In this document: positions 54,064 to 63,081 of the stretch, piece after piece
How positions within the stretch are numbered: position 1 is the first letter of the stretch
Layout of the letters: each line of letters starts with the position of its first letter
The notes under the pieces: model-generated
What the model was told of the DNA's origin: nothing
The model's database searches: none
What the model saw: the letters and a program-made list of their open reading frames with translations, nothing else
NCBI GenBank assembly: GCA_910574885.1
Contig: CAJTDD010000004.1
Coordinates: 248,001 to 312,000 of the forward strand
DNA from: Lachnospiraceae bacterium
GTDB taxonomy: Bacteria > Bacillota > Clostridia > Lachnospirales > Lachnospiraceae
Length of the DNA stretch: 64,000 nt
Direction of reading: 5' to 3'
Program-made: the position numbers and the translations under genes

Positions 54064-55758
54064 TTATCCATTTTCTGCCAGCATGACCTTACATCGTTTT
54101 TTATAGCATGCAATCCCATATTTCAGAATATTCTCTACCCCGTCGTCTTCAAGATCATCTTCATATCTGGTATACTCGATTTGTTTCAACGCCTCCTTAC
54201 ATGCACTCTCCAAATCTCCGTCACGGGCATATTTTACTTCTATGATGATCCCCATATCTCCGGTATCCGGTTCCGCAAGGATATCCGCATAGTCCTTTCC
54301 AATTTCCCTGTTGGAGGAAATCCCCCACCGTGTTTTCACCCCTAAAATTCCAAGCAGAACTCCATGGTAGAAATTTTCTTTCATATCTGTTCTTACGGCC
54401 GTATCACGGATACTGATGGTTTTCCTTAAATATTCTGTGAAAATTTTCTCTACATTTTCTGTATCTTCTTTCTGCAGAGCATCACAGAAACGGGTCAGCA
54501 TTTCCCCATCTTCCCGAACATTCTCCTTAAAAAATTCCATGATCTGTGTCTCAAAAATATCCCGGATTTCCAAATTGGGAATTACCAGTTTCATCCGTCT
54601 CCCCTCTGCTTTTCCCCTCTTCGTCAGATACCCTGTGGTAAAGAGCAGGCTCCAAATATTGTCTATCGTCTCATAAATCTCCGGGTATGTGAGTTCCTGG
54701 TGAATTTCCTTCGTAATAACTTCACCTGCCAACAGGTTCTCAATCTCCCGTTTGGTCACAGCATTTGCCGACTCCTGAATAAACCGTTTCACTGCGTCAT
54801 TGCTACTGGTATTAACCCAGTAATTCTCCGGCTGTGCATCTTTATCATCCAATAATGAATCACAGTAATTTAAAACATCCCATGGACAATATACATCTAC
54901 ATTGCCAAAATGATACCCATCATACCATTTCTTTGCTATATCATAACAATCCGGATACCCATAATATTCCAAGAGCCTCCTCACTTCTGTATCTGTAAAT
55001 CCAAAATACTCATCAAACCGTACATCCGTAACAGAACGTACCTTTAAGTTATTGAGTCCAGTAAAAATACTTTCTTTTGAAATACGAAGGCATCCCGTCA
55101 GCACTGCAAATTTTAAACTATTGTTTGTCTTCAACGCCTCTCCGAGCAGATTCCGGATTAAAGAAATCATCTGATCATAATATCCGTTTGCATGAGCCTT
55201 TGCCAATGGAACGTCATACTCGTCAATCAATAGGATAACCTTTGTATTATAATGCTTTTCCAACATTTCTGACAACATTCTCAGACTATCGCAGAACGTA
55301 GATTCATCCATTTTACTGTCCAAAAGACGCTTATATTCCATTTTATCACTTTCACTTAATACATCACTCTCCAGAAGATACTGAACCTTTGACGCCGTTC
55401 TCCTCACTGCCCGAGCTGCCATCTGGAATGCGGTTTCAAAGTTAAGCGCATCAATTCCTTTTAATGAAATAGATACAACAGGATATTTTCCCATATATTC
55501 TTCACAAACTGCTGTTTCCTTTGAAATTTCCAATCCCTCAAAAATACTTTTATCTCCATTCAGTGAGAAAAAATGCTCCAACATACTCATATTCAACGTT
55601 TTCCCGAATCTTCTGGGACGGGTAAACAGATTTACTTCACCCCAATTATCAAGAAGTTCTTTGATGAACCCGGTTTTATCAATATAATAAAAATCTTCTG
55701 TACAAAGTTTTTCAAAATTATCAATTCCTATGGGCAGTTTCTTCTTTCTCATTTCCAT
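54064..55758 (-). CDS. AAA-ATPase-like/PD-(D/E)XK nuclease protein
   Basis: A 564-residue member of the large AAA-ATPase_like plus PD-DExK_9 (DUF1703) family, abundant in gut Clostridia and Bacteroidetes. The N-terminus reads LPIGIDNFEKL and FYYIDKTGFI. The ATP loop is RPRRFGKTLNMSM, and VILLIDEYDVPLA gives Walker B. The C-terminal nuclease-like core has Asp in YADILAEP and ExK in IIIEVKYARDG. The ATG at 55758 has AAGGG upstream; the GTG at 55779 is less likely. The role is unproven; members are often linked to mobile DNA. Confidence 0.9.
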   Translation of the reverse strand: MEMRKKKLPIGIDNFEKLCTEDFYYIDKTGFIKELLDNWGEVNLFTRPRRFGKTLNMSMLEHFFSLNGDKSIFEGLEISKETAVCEEYMGKYPVVSISLKGIDALNFETAFQMAARAVRRTASKVQYLLESDVLSESDKMEYKRLLDSKMDESTFCDSLRMLSEMLEKHYNTKVILLIDEYDVPLAKAHANGYYDQMISLIRNLLGEALKTNNSLKFAVLTGCLRISKESIFTGLNNLKVRSVTDVRFDEYFGFTDTEVRRLLEYYGYPDCYDIAKKWYDGYHFGNVDVYCPWDVLNYCDSLLDDKDAQPENYWVNTSSNDAVKRFIQESANAVTKREIENLLAGEVITKEIHQELTYPEIYETIDNIWSLLFTTGYLTKRGKAEGRRMKLVIPNLEIRDIFETQIMEFFKENVREDGEMLTRFCDALQKEDTENVEKIFTEYLRKTISIRDTAVRTDMKENFYHGVLLGILGVKTRWGISSNREIGKDYADILAEPDTGDMGIIIEVKYARDGDLESACKEALKQIEYTRYEDDLEDDGVENILKYGIACYKKRCKVMLAENG

Positions 55759-55877
55759 TTCCACATCCCTTCTATTCACACACGCTTTTCCTGTAATAAT
55801 TTATTTCCAAATACATTATAACAACTAAACCGCAGCATTTCCATAAAAATTCCAATGCATAGTTTCCCCTTTTCAAT

Positions 55878-58574
55878 CTATCTTTGCCACTTCTTCAATC
55901 TTAATAACTCTCCTCCTTCTACCTCTACTGTAATCGCCCCATTTTCCTGTGTCGAATATATCCTGCTTCCAACATCCGCAAGCCTCTTTACTGTTTCCTG
56001 GTGCGGATGCCCATACCGATTCCCCTGTCCTGCTGAAATGAATGCATACGCAGGCTGTACCTGTCGGATAAATTCTTCGGTTGATGAGTTCTTTGAACCA
56101 TGATGCGCCACCTTCAGAACCTCCCACGTACAATCCAGATAGCTTTCTTCTAACTGTTTTGTAAGCTGCATTTCTCCTTCTCCCTCTACATCCCCAGTTA
56201 AAAGCATATCAAACTCTCCGTACTGCACAGCCAACACCATAGATGCCGCATTGCCTGATTCCAGCCCTGTACTGCCTGTCTCCGGCACAGCATTCTCCTG
56301 CCGTGATTCGGCACCTTCTGATTTTATTCCCAGATTTCCCGGCTGTATACATGTGATCACCATTCCCCCTTCCCTGATACTCTGTCCCGGTTCTATCACC
56401 ACTACACGGATTCCATGATTCCTTGCTTTTCCTGCCAATTCTTCTAAAGCCTCATCCCACGCCTCCTTCACCGACAAAACCAATGTCCCAATCTCCACAC
56501 CGATATCCTGTCTCTCAATCAGTTCTTCTATACCGTTCATATGATCACTGTCGCCATGGGATATCAGCACATAATCAAGCCTGCCGACTCCCTGTGACTT
56601 TAAGAATGGCTCCAGCCTGTACTGTCCCACCTTCTTCACATCGCTGCTCCCGCCATCTACCAGATAAGTATTACCCTCTGGTCCTTTCATGAAGATTCCG
56701 TCTCCCTGCCCCACATCCAGAACCACCATTGTAAGTTTCCCTGCCTCTCCAAAACGCAGCATTAACATAATAATCGCTGCTACCCACATAGCTACCGCAA
56801 CACATTTTATCCGCCTATACCCATTCAGGTTTCCCATGATGCATTCCTCTTGCGGGGCAGGCGGACTGCCGTCTAGCGAGATATGCTTAAGGGCATCCCG
56901 TAATGCACGCCCTGTGGGCGTGCGGACTCCATCCGATAATGCATACCTTGTTGGGTGGGAACCATCCGCCATCTCTCGCTCATTCACTGATACAACATGT
57001 CTAAACAGGCTCAATCCAAAAAGCAAAATCCCATAATACACCCCGATCTGCCATATCTCAGGTCTTCCGAGCACAAGTCTCGCCCCTGGCAGACCAAGCG
57101 TTATCTCACAACTCATCTTATAAATCCACAAGATTTTACTGCATATCCAAAACAACAATGCGGACATAGGAACAAACCACAGCGCCAACAGGCTTCCTGC
57201 CATTCCCAGAAATAACAGTACTGACATCAACGGGATTACAAAGAGATTTAGAATAAAAGAATAAAGCGGAAATTCAAAGAAATAATAAAGCAAAATCGGA
57301 AGGATGACCAGATTGATACCGACACTGGCTGTCAAACCCTGCAAAATCACCTGCCGTACATGCTCCCAGACCCCCATCAAATACGTAGAAAGAAAACAAT
57401 CTTCCCTGTTCTGTCTCGGTGAACTCTGCGTCTCTCCCCTTCTATTACCTGTCACTCCCACCAAACCACTATATGAAACATCTGTGCTACGTGATACATA
57501 TACAGATAGAGCTTCTTGTACACTCACCTTTGTCTTCATTTTCATCTTCTGCCCGTTACTGTGCAATGTACGTGTGCATATGCCTTCCTGCACCACCGGC
57601 ACCACCGCCAGAATCGCAAGCACCGCACCAAAAGACAGCCAGAACCCTCCGTCATACAGACTCAGCGGCCGCCACAACAGCACCACAACCGCCGCCACAG
57701 AGAGCGCCGTCGGCGCATCATAATGCCGCCCCGCCATATCCGCTCCCACACGAAACAAAAACATCGTAAGCGCCCGCACCGCAGACACAGTACACCCAAT
57801 CATCAGAATATATAACATCAGAAACAATATTCCAAATACCCCGCCAACCGGATAAGACCCCGTAATCCTCCGCAAAATCTTATACATCCCAACCCCAATA
57901 AAAGACAGATGCAAGCCCGAGATCGCCAATATATGCCCAATCCCATTCACCTGATAAAGCGTCCTAAGCTCCTGGTCCATCTCCCTCTTCTCCCCCAACA
58001 GCATCGCCGAAATAGTCGCCCCGTCCTCCTCGCCAAGCTCATCCAATAAGGCTTCCTTCCACATTCTCCGAAAATCCGCAAGCCGTTCTCTCCATTTCCA
58101 CACACCTCTATCCATGACACGCGCCTCCTTTGCCCACACTTGGCAATGGATATCTTGTATCTGGTAAAAACGTTTCTGGTCGAAATTCCCCGGATTTCTC
58201 GCCTTTTGAAAATAAGAAACCTTCCCCTCGGCTCTTATAATATTTCCCATATTAACCTGCAAATCGGAATTTATATAGATAATGATTCTTGACTCCTGAA
58301 ATATTTTCTTATGATACTGAATAGAATTGTCTTTTAGATACAACACCTGACTATCTGCCTTAGGCTCCACCCGATACACCCGCCCTTGAACCATAACCGT
58401 CTCTTTTTGCGGCACGGCCGCCTCAAGCGGGGAGGGACGAAGCTCCTGAATTAGCCTGTCCTCACCCTTCAACACGGCTGCAGCAATTATCGTCAACGCT
58501 ATCAGGCACACGGTTAATAGCCGCCTATTTTTCATTTCATCCAGGCACACAGATATGATTTGCCTGTCTTTCAT
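55878..58574 (-). CDS. comEC: ComEC competence channel with metallo-beta-lactamase domain
   Basis: DNA-uptake channel protein of 898 residues, longer than usual. The DUF4131 domain (about 20-190) is followed by the competence membrane domain (about 205-510) with GIGHILAISGLHLSF. The C-terminal metallo-beta-lactamase-like nuclease domain (about 610-895) has VGQGDGIF, ISHGDSDHMNG and VAHHGSKNSS. Residues about 542-581, between membrane and nuclease domains, come from two palindromic repeats in tandem. A second polar insert lies near 330-400. The start overlaps the GerMN stop by four bases. Confidence 0.94.
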   Translation of the reverse strand: MKDRQIISVCLDEMKNRRLLTVCLIALTIIAAAVLKGEDRLIQELRPSPLEAAVPQKETVMVQGRVYRVEPKADSQVLYLKDNSIQYHKKIFQESRIIIYINSDLQVNMGNIIRAEGKVSYFQKARNPGNFDQKRFYQIQDIHCQVWAKEARVMDRGVWKWRERLADFRRMWKEALLDELGEEDGATISAMLLGEKREMDQELRTLYQVNGIGHILAISGLHLSFIGVGMYKILRRITGSYPVGGVFGILFLMLYILMIGCTVSAVRALTMFLFRVGADMAGRHYDAPTALSVAAVVVLLWRPLSLYDGGFWLSFGAVLAILAVVPVVQEGICTRTLHSNGQKMKMKTKVSVQEALSVYVSRSTDVSYSGLVGVTGNRRGETQSSPRQNREDCFLSTYLMGVWEHVRQVILQGLTASVGINLVILPILLYYFFEFPLYSFILNLFVIPLMSVLLFLGMAGSLLALWFVPMSALLFWICSKILWIYKMSCEITLGLPGARLVLGRPEIWQIGVYYGILLFGLSLFRHVVSVNEREMADGSHPTRYALSDGVRTPTGRALRDALKHISLDGSPPAPQEECIMGNLNGYRRIKCVAVAMWVAAIIMLMLRFGEAGKLTMVVLDVGQGDGIFMKGPEGNTYLVDGGSSDVKKVGQYRLEPFLKSQGVGRLDYVLISHGDSDHMNGIEELIERQDIGVEIGTLVLSVKEAWDEALEELAGKARNHGIRVVVIEPGQSIREGGMVITCIQPGNLGIKSEGAESRQENAVPETGSTGLESGNAASMVLAVQYGEFDMLLTGDVEGEGEMQLTKQLEESYLDCTWEVLKVAHHGSKNSSTEEFIRQVQPAYAFISAGQGNRYGHPHQETVKRLADVGSRIYSTQENGAITVEVEGGELLRLKKWQR
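56831..56888 (+). repeat. Coding palindromic repeat, copy B
   Basis: A diverged copy (TTCCCATGATGCATTCCTCT and on to GATATGCTT) inside comEC, read on the minus strand as HISLDGSPPAPQEECIMG. It has the same frame as copy A at its start and is separated from copy C by five bases. Confidence 0.65.
56894..56949 (+). repeat. Coding palindromic repeat, copy C
   Basis: CATCCCGTAATGCACGCCC and on to CATCCGATAATGCATACC inside comEC, read on the minus strand as YALSDGVRTPTGRALRDA. It is close to the consensus and in tandem with copy B. Confidence 0.85.
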
Positions 58575-59560
58575 TCCCCACTCTCCTCCACAAGATTCTG
58601 ATCCCTCGAAAGAGGTTTACTTAAATCAATTACGCCCATATATTTAATATTAGACTCTCCGTTCACTGAAATCTGCACCTGACTGGACGCCCCGCCGTCC
58701 ACAATCGAATTCACGATTGCATAGACGGCGACGCCTGGATCTGCCACACAGGGATTACTCAGAAAACCTTCATCCAGATTCACATAACAAACCGTATCCT
58801 TGACAGATACCCCGATTACCTTCGTCTCCGGAGGAATTACAGGGCAAAGTCCGTTGATAGAAGGACCCTTAATCAACTGTTCCACAATCAGCCTCTCTAT
58901 CGACATATTACTATTATAGCGAACGCTGACCTCCTCTGAAATCAACCGGTTCCCGTTTTCATTTGCAAAATACAGCTTTAATTTTTTTGGCTCGTATAGA
59001 TGCAGAGAAGACCCCTTATATTGCAGAAAATCCTCTGCGCCCATATACCCGATTGCATTCCCCATACTGTCGGTCAGCGGCTCGTCCTCAATAAAAAAGT
59101 CGATATATTCAATCCCTTTTAACTGCGATAAGGTAAGCACCACCGCTGCTCTCAGCAGCACTTCCTCCTCCGGTTTCATTCTTCCGTATCCATTGCTGAA
59201 ATGAATATCCAGAATCTCATCCGTCAAGACCCACTCCCTGATATAAACTCCTACAGGAAAAACGCTTTTACTCTCAATGGATTCTGGCTCCTTACGCATC
59301 TCATGGAGCATATCTTCAATCACGTTTTCCTCTGTGGTATTCTTCATCGTATATCCTGCTTTGACTAAAGATGTGCCTTCCATATTCATATAATATACAA
59401 AGGCGCCGCCTTTCCCCGGTTCTTTTCCAGATTCCTTGATAAGGCTGCACCCAGCCAGAAAAAGAATCGCTGCTATCAGGCACATACCTAAGAACATCCC
59501 GTAATTCATGCCCCTGCGGGGCGGGTGGACTTCGTCCATTAAGGTATTTTTTGTTTCCAT
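58571..59560 (-). CDS. GerMN-domain lipoprotein
   Basis: A 329-residue lipoprotein with two GerMN (sporulation/germination GerM-like) domains at about 75-180 and 205-310 (ILDIHFSNGYGRM, then VCYVNLDEGFLSNP). The lipobox is FLAGC (Cys about 38). The first 22 residues before the membrane segment are encoded by a palindromic repeat (LMDEVHPPRRGMNYGM), an unusually long signal-peptide start. It lies between a histidine kinase and comEC; GerMN lipoproteins next to WalRK-like systems are common in Clostridia. Confidence 0.9.
   Translation of the reverse strand: METKNTLMDEVHPPRRGMNYGMFLGMCLIAAILFLAGCSLIKESGKEPGKGGAFVYYMNMEGTSLVKAGYTMKNTTEENVIEDMLHEMRKEPESIESKSVFPVGVYIREWVLTDEILDIHFSNGYGRMKPEEEVLLRAAVVLTLSQLKGIEYIDFFIEDEPLTDSMGNAIGYMGAEDFLQYKGSSLHLYEPKKLKLYFANENGNRLISEEVSVRYNSNMSIERLIVEQLIKGPSINGLCPVIPPETKVIGVSVKDTVCYVNLDEGFLSNPCVADPGVAVYAIVNSIVDGGASSQVQISVNGESNIKYMGVIDLSKPLSRDQNLVEESGE
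59495..59546 (+). repeat. Coding palindromic repeat, copy D
   Basis: CATCCCGTAATTCATGCCCC and on to CTTCGTCCATTAAGGTAT, with a clean hairpin GCCCCTGCGGGGC. It overlaps the signal-peptide N-region of the GerMN lipoprotein gene and is read as NTLMDEVHPPRRGMNYGM. Confidence 0.85.
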
Positions 59561-59572
59561 ACTGCCCCCTCC

Positions 59573-61066
59573 CTATGACACATAAGTTAGTGGAATCCGC
59601 ACGGTAAATGTAGTCCCGCCTCCGACCTGGCTATAAACCCGGACAGCCCCCCTGTGCATAACCACCGCGCTCCTAGCAATGGCAAGCCCAAGGCCCGTCC
59701 CGCCAATCTCCCTGGAATGGGACTTATCCACACGGTAGAACCGCTCAAAGACATGTTCAATCGAAGATTCTGGAATCCCAATCCCAGAATCCGCCACCTC
59801 AATATAACAGTTCTTATGATCTGCGTTCAGAGACACATGTACCCATCCGCCGTCTTTGTTATACTTAATTCCATTTTCCACCAGATTCGTAAGCGCAAGG
59901 GATATCTTCACCTCATCGACCTCTGCCGTCACCGGCCGAAAACTTTCCAGCACCAGCTCTATATTGCGCGTCGCCGCTATCGGACGTAGACGCTTTAAGA
60001 TCTTCTCAATCAGTATATTCATATTTTCCGACTTAATATTCAGCGTATTGGCAGTCTTGTCCATCTTCACCAGTGACAAAAGGTCATTGATAATCTTGTT
60101 CTCACGCTCAATCTCCTCTGATAAGTCGCCCATAAACTCCTTATAAAGCTCCGCCGGTACATCCTCCTGAATCAGCAGCGAATCCGCCAGTACCTTCATT
60201 GAAGTAAGCGGTGTCTTCAACTCATGTGATACATTAGAAACGAATTCGTTTCTTGAGTCATCTAAAACTTTCATCCTGCCCAACATTTTGTTAAATGAAT
60301 CCGATATCAGCATGGTTTCTGTGTAGGTCTGTTCATGAAGGTAATCTGCTTCATAACCTTCCGTTACTGCTGCTATGGAATTACTGATTCGCTGGAACGG
60401 CCTGACCATTACAAACCCTGCTGAAAAGGCAAGAATTACCGCCATAATTCCAATCGTCAGACAGACGACCAGAATACGTTCGTCCAATCCCTGTACACCG
60501 TCAACAATCATATCCGTAGACACACTGACCAGCATCACGCCCACGGACTTCTCCGTTCCTCTGTCAAGAATCGGAGAGGTAACTTCAATATAACGGTTCT
60601 TAGCGTCATAATTGCTGGTGCCTTTTCCCTGAAAGCAGCGGATGACATCCTCGGACACAATCGTCTTCCCCTTGTCCATATCATAGGTATCTTCCTGAAT
60701 GCGGAAATCATGGTCAATCACCATAATCCGACCGCTATAGATGTTCGACATCTGGACCAGCTCTGACCGGAGCACTTCGGATGTTTCGCCAGTCAGGTAA
60801 TTGGCATCACTCAACTGGTTACAAAGAATTGTACATTGATTCTGAATCTCCGCAGTCCTTCTCGCCACTTCCCGCTTCTCATAACTGCTTAGGACAATCC
60901 CTCTTAAAACAAATACAGGGATTCCCCCCGCCAGTATGACCAGAAGAATGATCCGGACACGGAGACTCTTCAAAATATTCCATTTCAGATATTTCTTAAC
61001 CCCTGAAATAATAACCAACTCCCCATTTTGTATAGACGTATTTCGGATCGCTCGGATTCGTCTCAA
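59573..61066 (-). CDS. Sensor histidine kinase (WalK/PhoR type)
   Basis: Membrane histidine kinase with an extracytoplasmic sensor between two membrane segments, then HAMP, a HisKA box with the phospho-acceptor (FVSNVSHELKTPLTS) and an HATPase_c domain (NLVENGIKYN, DSGIGIPE, GGTGLGL). It follows the response regulator and overlaps it in this open frame. The true start is uncertain: no ATG is suitably placed and the candidates are TTG codons (61066, 61018 or near 60970), so the listed N-terminus is the longest possible. Confidence 0.9.
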   Translation of the reverse strand: MRRIRAIRNTSIQNGELVIISGVKKYLKWNILKSLRVRIILLVILAGGIPVFVLRGIVLSSYEKREVARRTAEIQNQCTILCNQLSDANYLTGETSEVLRSELVQMSNIYSGRIMVIDHDFRIQEDTYDMDKGKTIVSEDVIRCFQGKGTSNYDAKNRYIEVTSPILDRGTEKSVGVMLVSVSTDMIVDGVQGLDERILVVCLTIGIMAVILAFSAGFVMVRPFQRISNSIAAVTEGYEADYLHEQTYTETMLISDSFNKMLGRMKVLDDSRNEFVSNVSHELKTPLTSMKVLADSLLIQEDVPAELYKEFMGDLSEEIERENKIINDLLSLVKMDKTANTLNIKSENMNILIEKILKRLRPIAATRNIELVLESFRPVTAEVDEVKISLALTNLVENGIKYNKDGGWVHVSLNADHKNCYIEVADSGIGIPESSIEHVFERFYRVDKSHSREIGGTGLGLAIARSAVVMHRGAVRVYSQVGGGTTFTVRIPLTYVS

Positions 61067-61685
61067 TCTTCTCTCTCAGCCTTCGGATATGTACATCTAC
61101 CGTCCTTGCATCGCCGGGGTACTCATATCCCCATACGATATTCAGCAGATTCTCGCGGCTGTACACTTTGTTCGGATTCATGGCGAGCAGCTCGAGCAAG
61201 TCGAATTCCTTGGCAGTCAGATTCACCTCCCGTTCTCCGATGACCACCCGCCTGCTCTCACAGTCAATCTTCATACTTCCCTTCACCAGCATCTTGTCAT
61301 TCACCTGGCTTGACCCTCTCTTGCCGGTACGGCGCATGATTGCCTTGATCCGCGCCTTGACCTCTAAGATATTGAAAGGCTTGGTGATATAGTCGTCCGC
61401 CCCGTATTCCAGGCCGAGTATCTTGTCCATATCATCGTTCCTGGCCGTCAGCATTACGATTGGGACGTCGGAAAATTCCCGAATCATCTGGCATACCTCG
61501 AATCCGTCGTGCTTGGGCAGCATAATATCCAGAAGAATCATGTCATATGCATTCTCCTTCGCCAGCTTTAACGCCTCTTCCCCGTCGTAGGCACAGTCTA
61601 CTTCCATCCCGTCCTGCTCCAGGCTGAAACGGATTCCTTTCACGATTAATTTTTCATCATCTACCACCAATACCCGTCTGCTCAT
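60996..61685 (-). CDS. OmpR-family response regulator
   Basis: A 229-residue regulator: receiver domain (acidic pair in VVDDEKL, phospho-acceptor Asp in ILLDIMLP, KPF) and a winged-helix DNA-binding domain (TVDVHIRRLREKIE, YTKWGVGYYF). It resembles WalR/PhoP-type regulators. It is paired with the kinase downstream and lies 10 bases after comEA. Confidence 0.95.
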   Translation of the reverse strand: MSRRVLVVDDEKLIVKGIRFSLEQDGMEVDCAYDGEEALKLAKENAYDMILLDIMLPKHDGFEVCQMIREFSDVPIVMLTARNDDMDKILGLEYGADDYITKPFNILEVKARIKAIMRRTGKRGSSQVNDKMLVKGSMKIDCESRRVVIGEREVNLTAKEFDLLELLAMNPNKVYSRENLLNIVWGYEYPGDARTVDVHIRRLREKIETNPSDPKYVYTKWGVGYYFRG

Positions 61686-61695
61686 CTAATCTCTC

Positions 61696-62430
61696 CTAAT
61701 TGACCCTGATCTGATTCCTGACCTTATGAAATACGCCTTCCTTAATCCCTTGGACTTCCATCAGCTCTTCAATCTTCTGAAAGCCCCCATGTTCTTCTCT
61801 GTAAGCGATAATGGACGCCGCCTTCGCCTCTCCGATACCGCTCAATGTCATCAGTTGTTCTTTGGATGCCGTGTTCAGATTCACCTTTCCGTCATCTGAC
61901 GATGAAACCTGCCCCGACGGTTTGCCACCCTCGATTTCCTGCTGCGCTATGTATAAGCTGCCTTGTGCGCCTTGCTGTTCAGCAGATAAACCACCTTGTG
62001 TCCCTTGCAGGACATCTGCCCCGCCTTGCTGTGCCTTTCGTACCTCCTCCGTTGACGGTACGTAAATCCTCTGTCCATCCCCGACCTTCGCAGCTTGGTT
62101 CAGCCATTCGCCCGCACCGTTTTCAAGAATGCCTCCCGCAGCCTCGATAGCTTCGTAGAGGCGGCTTCCAGCCAAAAGCGGATAAACGCCCGGACATGCA
62201 ACCTGCCCGCACACATGGACATAGATGATTCCCGAATTTTCGACATCTTCCTCCTGACCGTCCCTCTTCTCTTCCTCTTCTAGTGCTTCTTGTGATACTT
62301 CATCTGTCAGGCAAACCAATTCTTCGTCCTGGCTCTTTGCCTTTCCCCCACACCCTGTCATCAGGGACGGCAGCGCCGCCGCTAATACCATGGCGGCGAT
62401 AACCAGCTTCTTTTGCACCCTTCTATGCAT
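61696..62430 (-). CDS. comEA: ComEA-type DNA-binding lipoprotein
   Basis: DNA receptor of competence, 244 residues. The lipobox LMTGC (Cys27) replaces the usual membrane anchor. An acidic linker is followed by an SLBB domain (about 65-125: IYVHVCGQVACPGVY), a Gln/Gly-rich low-complexity stretch (about 130-180) and a helix-hairpin-helix pair (VNLNTASKEQLMTLSGIG). AAAGGAG precedes the ATG chosen. It heads the row comEA, regulator, kinase, GerMN, comEC. Confidence 0.93.
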   Translation of the reverse strand: MHRRVQKKLVIAAMVLAAALPSLMTGCGGKAKSQDEELVCLTDEVSQEALEEEEKRDGQEEDVENSGIIYVHVCGQVACPGVYPLLAGSRLYEAIEAAGGILENGAGEWLNQAAKVGDGQRIYVPSTEEVRKAQQGGADVLQGTQGGLSAEQQGAQGSLYIAQQEIEGGKPSGQVSSSDDGKVNLNTASKEQLMTLSGIGEAKAASIIAYREEHGGFQKIEELMEVQGIKEGVFHKVRNQIRVN

Positions 62431-62526
62431 ATAAACTCCTTTACAGTCTGTCGAAACTGCAAATACCCCGCAATATGCATCTATGCGGCAGGAACACTCC
62501 TGCCACACCATGTCTTAATTATTGTA

Positions 62527-62958
62527 CTATTTCCACTGGAAAATTGCAACTCCAATCAGAGCAATTCCCATCCCGATTATCTTCCTCCACTCAAGAGGTT
62601 CTTTCTCGACGCCGAACAATCCCAGAAGCTCAATCACATACGCCACAATCAACTGAGCAATTACAATCAGAAGCGCCGCCTTTGCAGGCCCTAACTGCTC
62701 CATACTCTTAATGACCGTCAGCGTGATTCCCGCTCCGATGACACCTCCAAGAAGCACGTACTTAGGTTCCACCTTCGCAATCGTCATGACGTTGTCACGC
62801 CCTGCAATCAGCCACGCGATGGCACAGGCCGCAAATGCCGTAAGCTGCACCCAGCCATTGCTGACCCACATTCCTGTCGTCTTCGTTACCTGTGTATTAA
62901 ATACCCCCTGCACACTCATAAGAGCGCCTGACAGGATTGCAATAAAAAAGCCAATCAT
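62527..62958 (-). CDS. DMT-type small transporter (YdcZ/DUF606)
   Basis: A 143-residue membrane protein with five hydrophobic segments, of the YdcZ/DUF606 group of the drug/metabolite transporter superfamily. It begins IAILSGALMSVQGVFNTQ and has VIAQLIVAYVIELLG. The natural substrate is unknown. It lies between argD and comEA; a GGCAGGA/TCCTGCC hairpin follows it at about 62484-62505. Confidence 0.88.
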   Translation of the reverse strand: MIGFFIAILSGALMSVQGVFNTQVTKTTGMWVSNGWVQLTAFAACAIAWLIAGRDNVMTIAKVEPKYVLLGGVIGAGITLTVIKSMEQLGPAKAALLIVIAQLIVAYVIELLGLFGVEKEPLEWRKIIGMGIALIGVAIFQWK

Positions 62959-63081
62959 TGAAAATACCTCCGTCTCCTTTCAGATAACATCCCCGGATTC
63001 CCTGTTTTTCCCGGGAACGCCAAAAATACTTCTTTCGGATAGTATGTCCAATGATTGGTCTTTTATGCCCAAAGGCATGCA

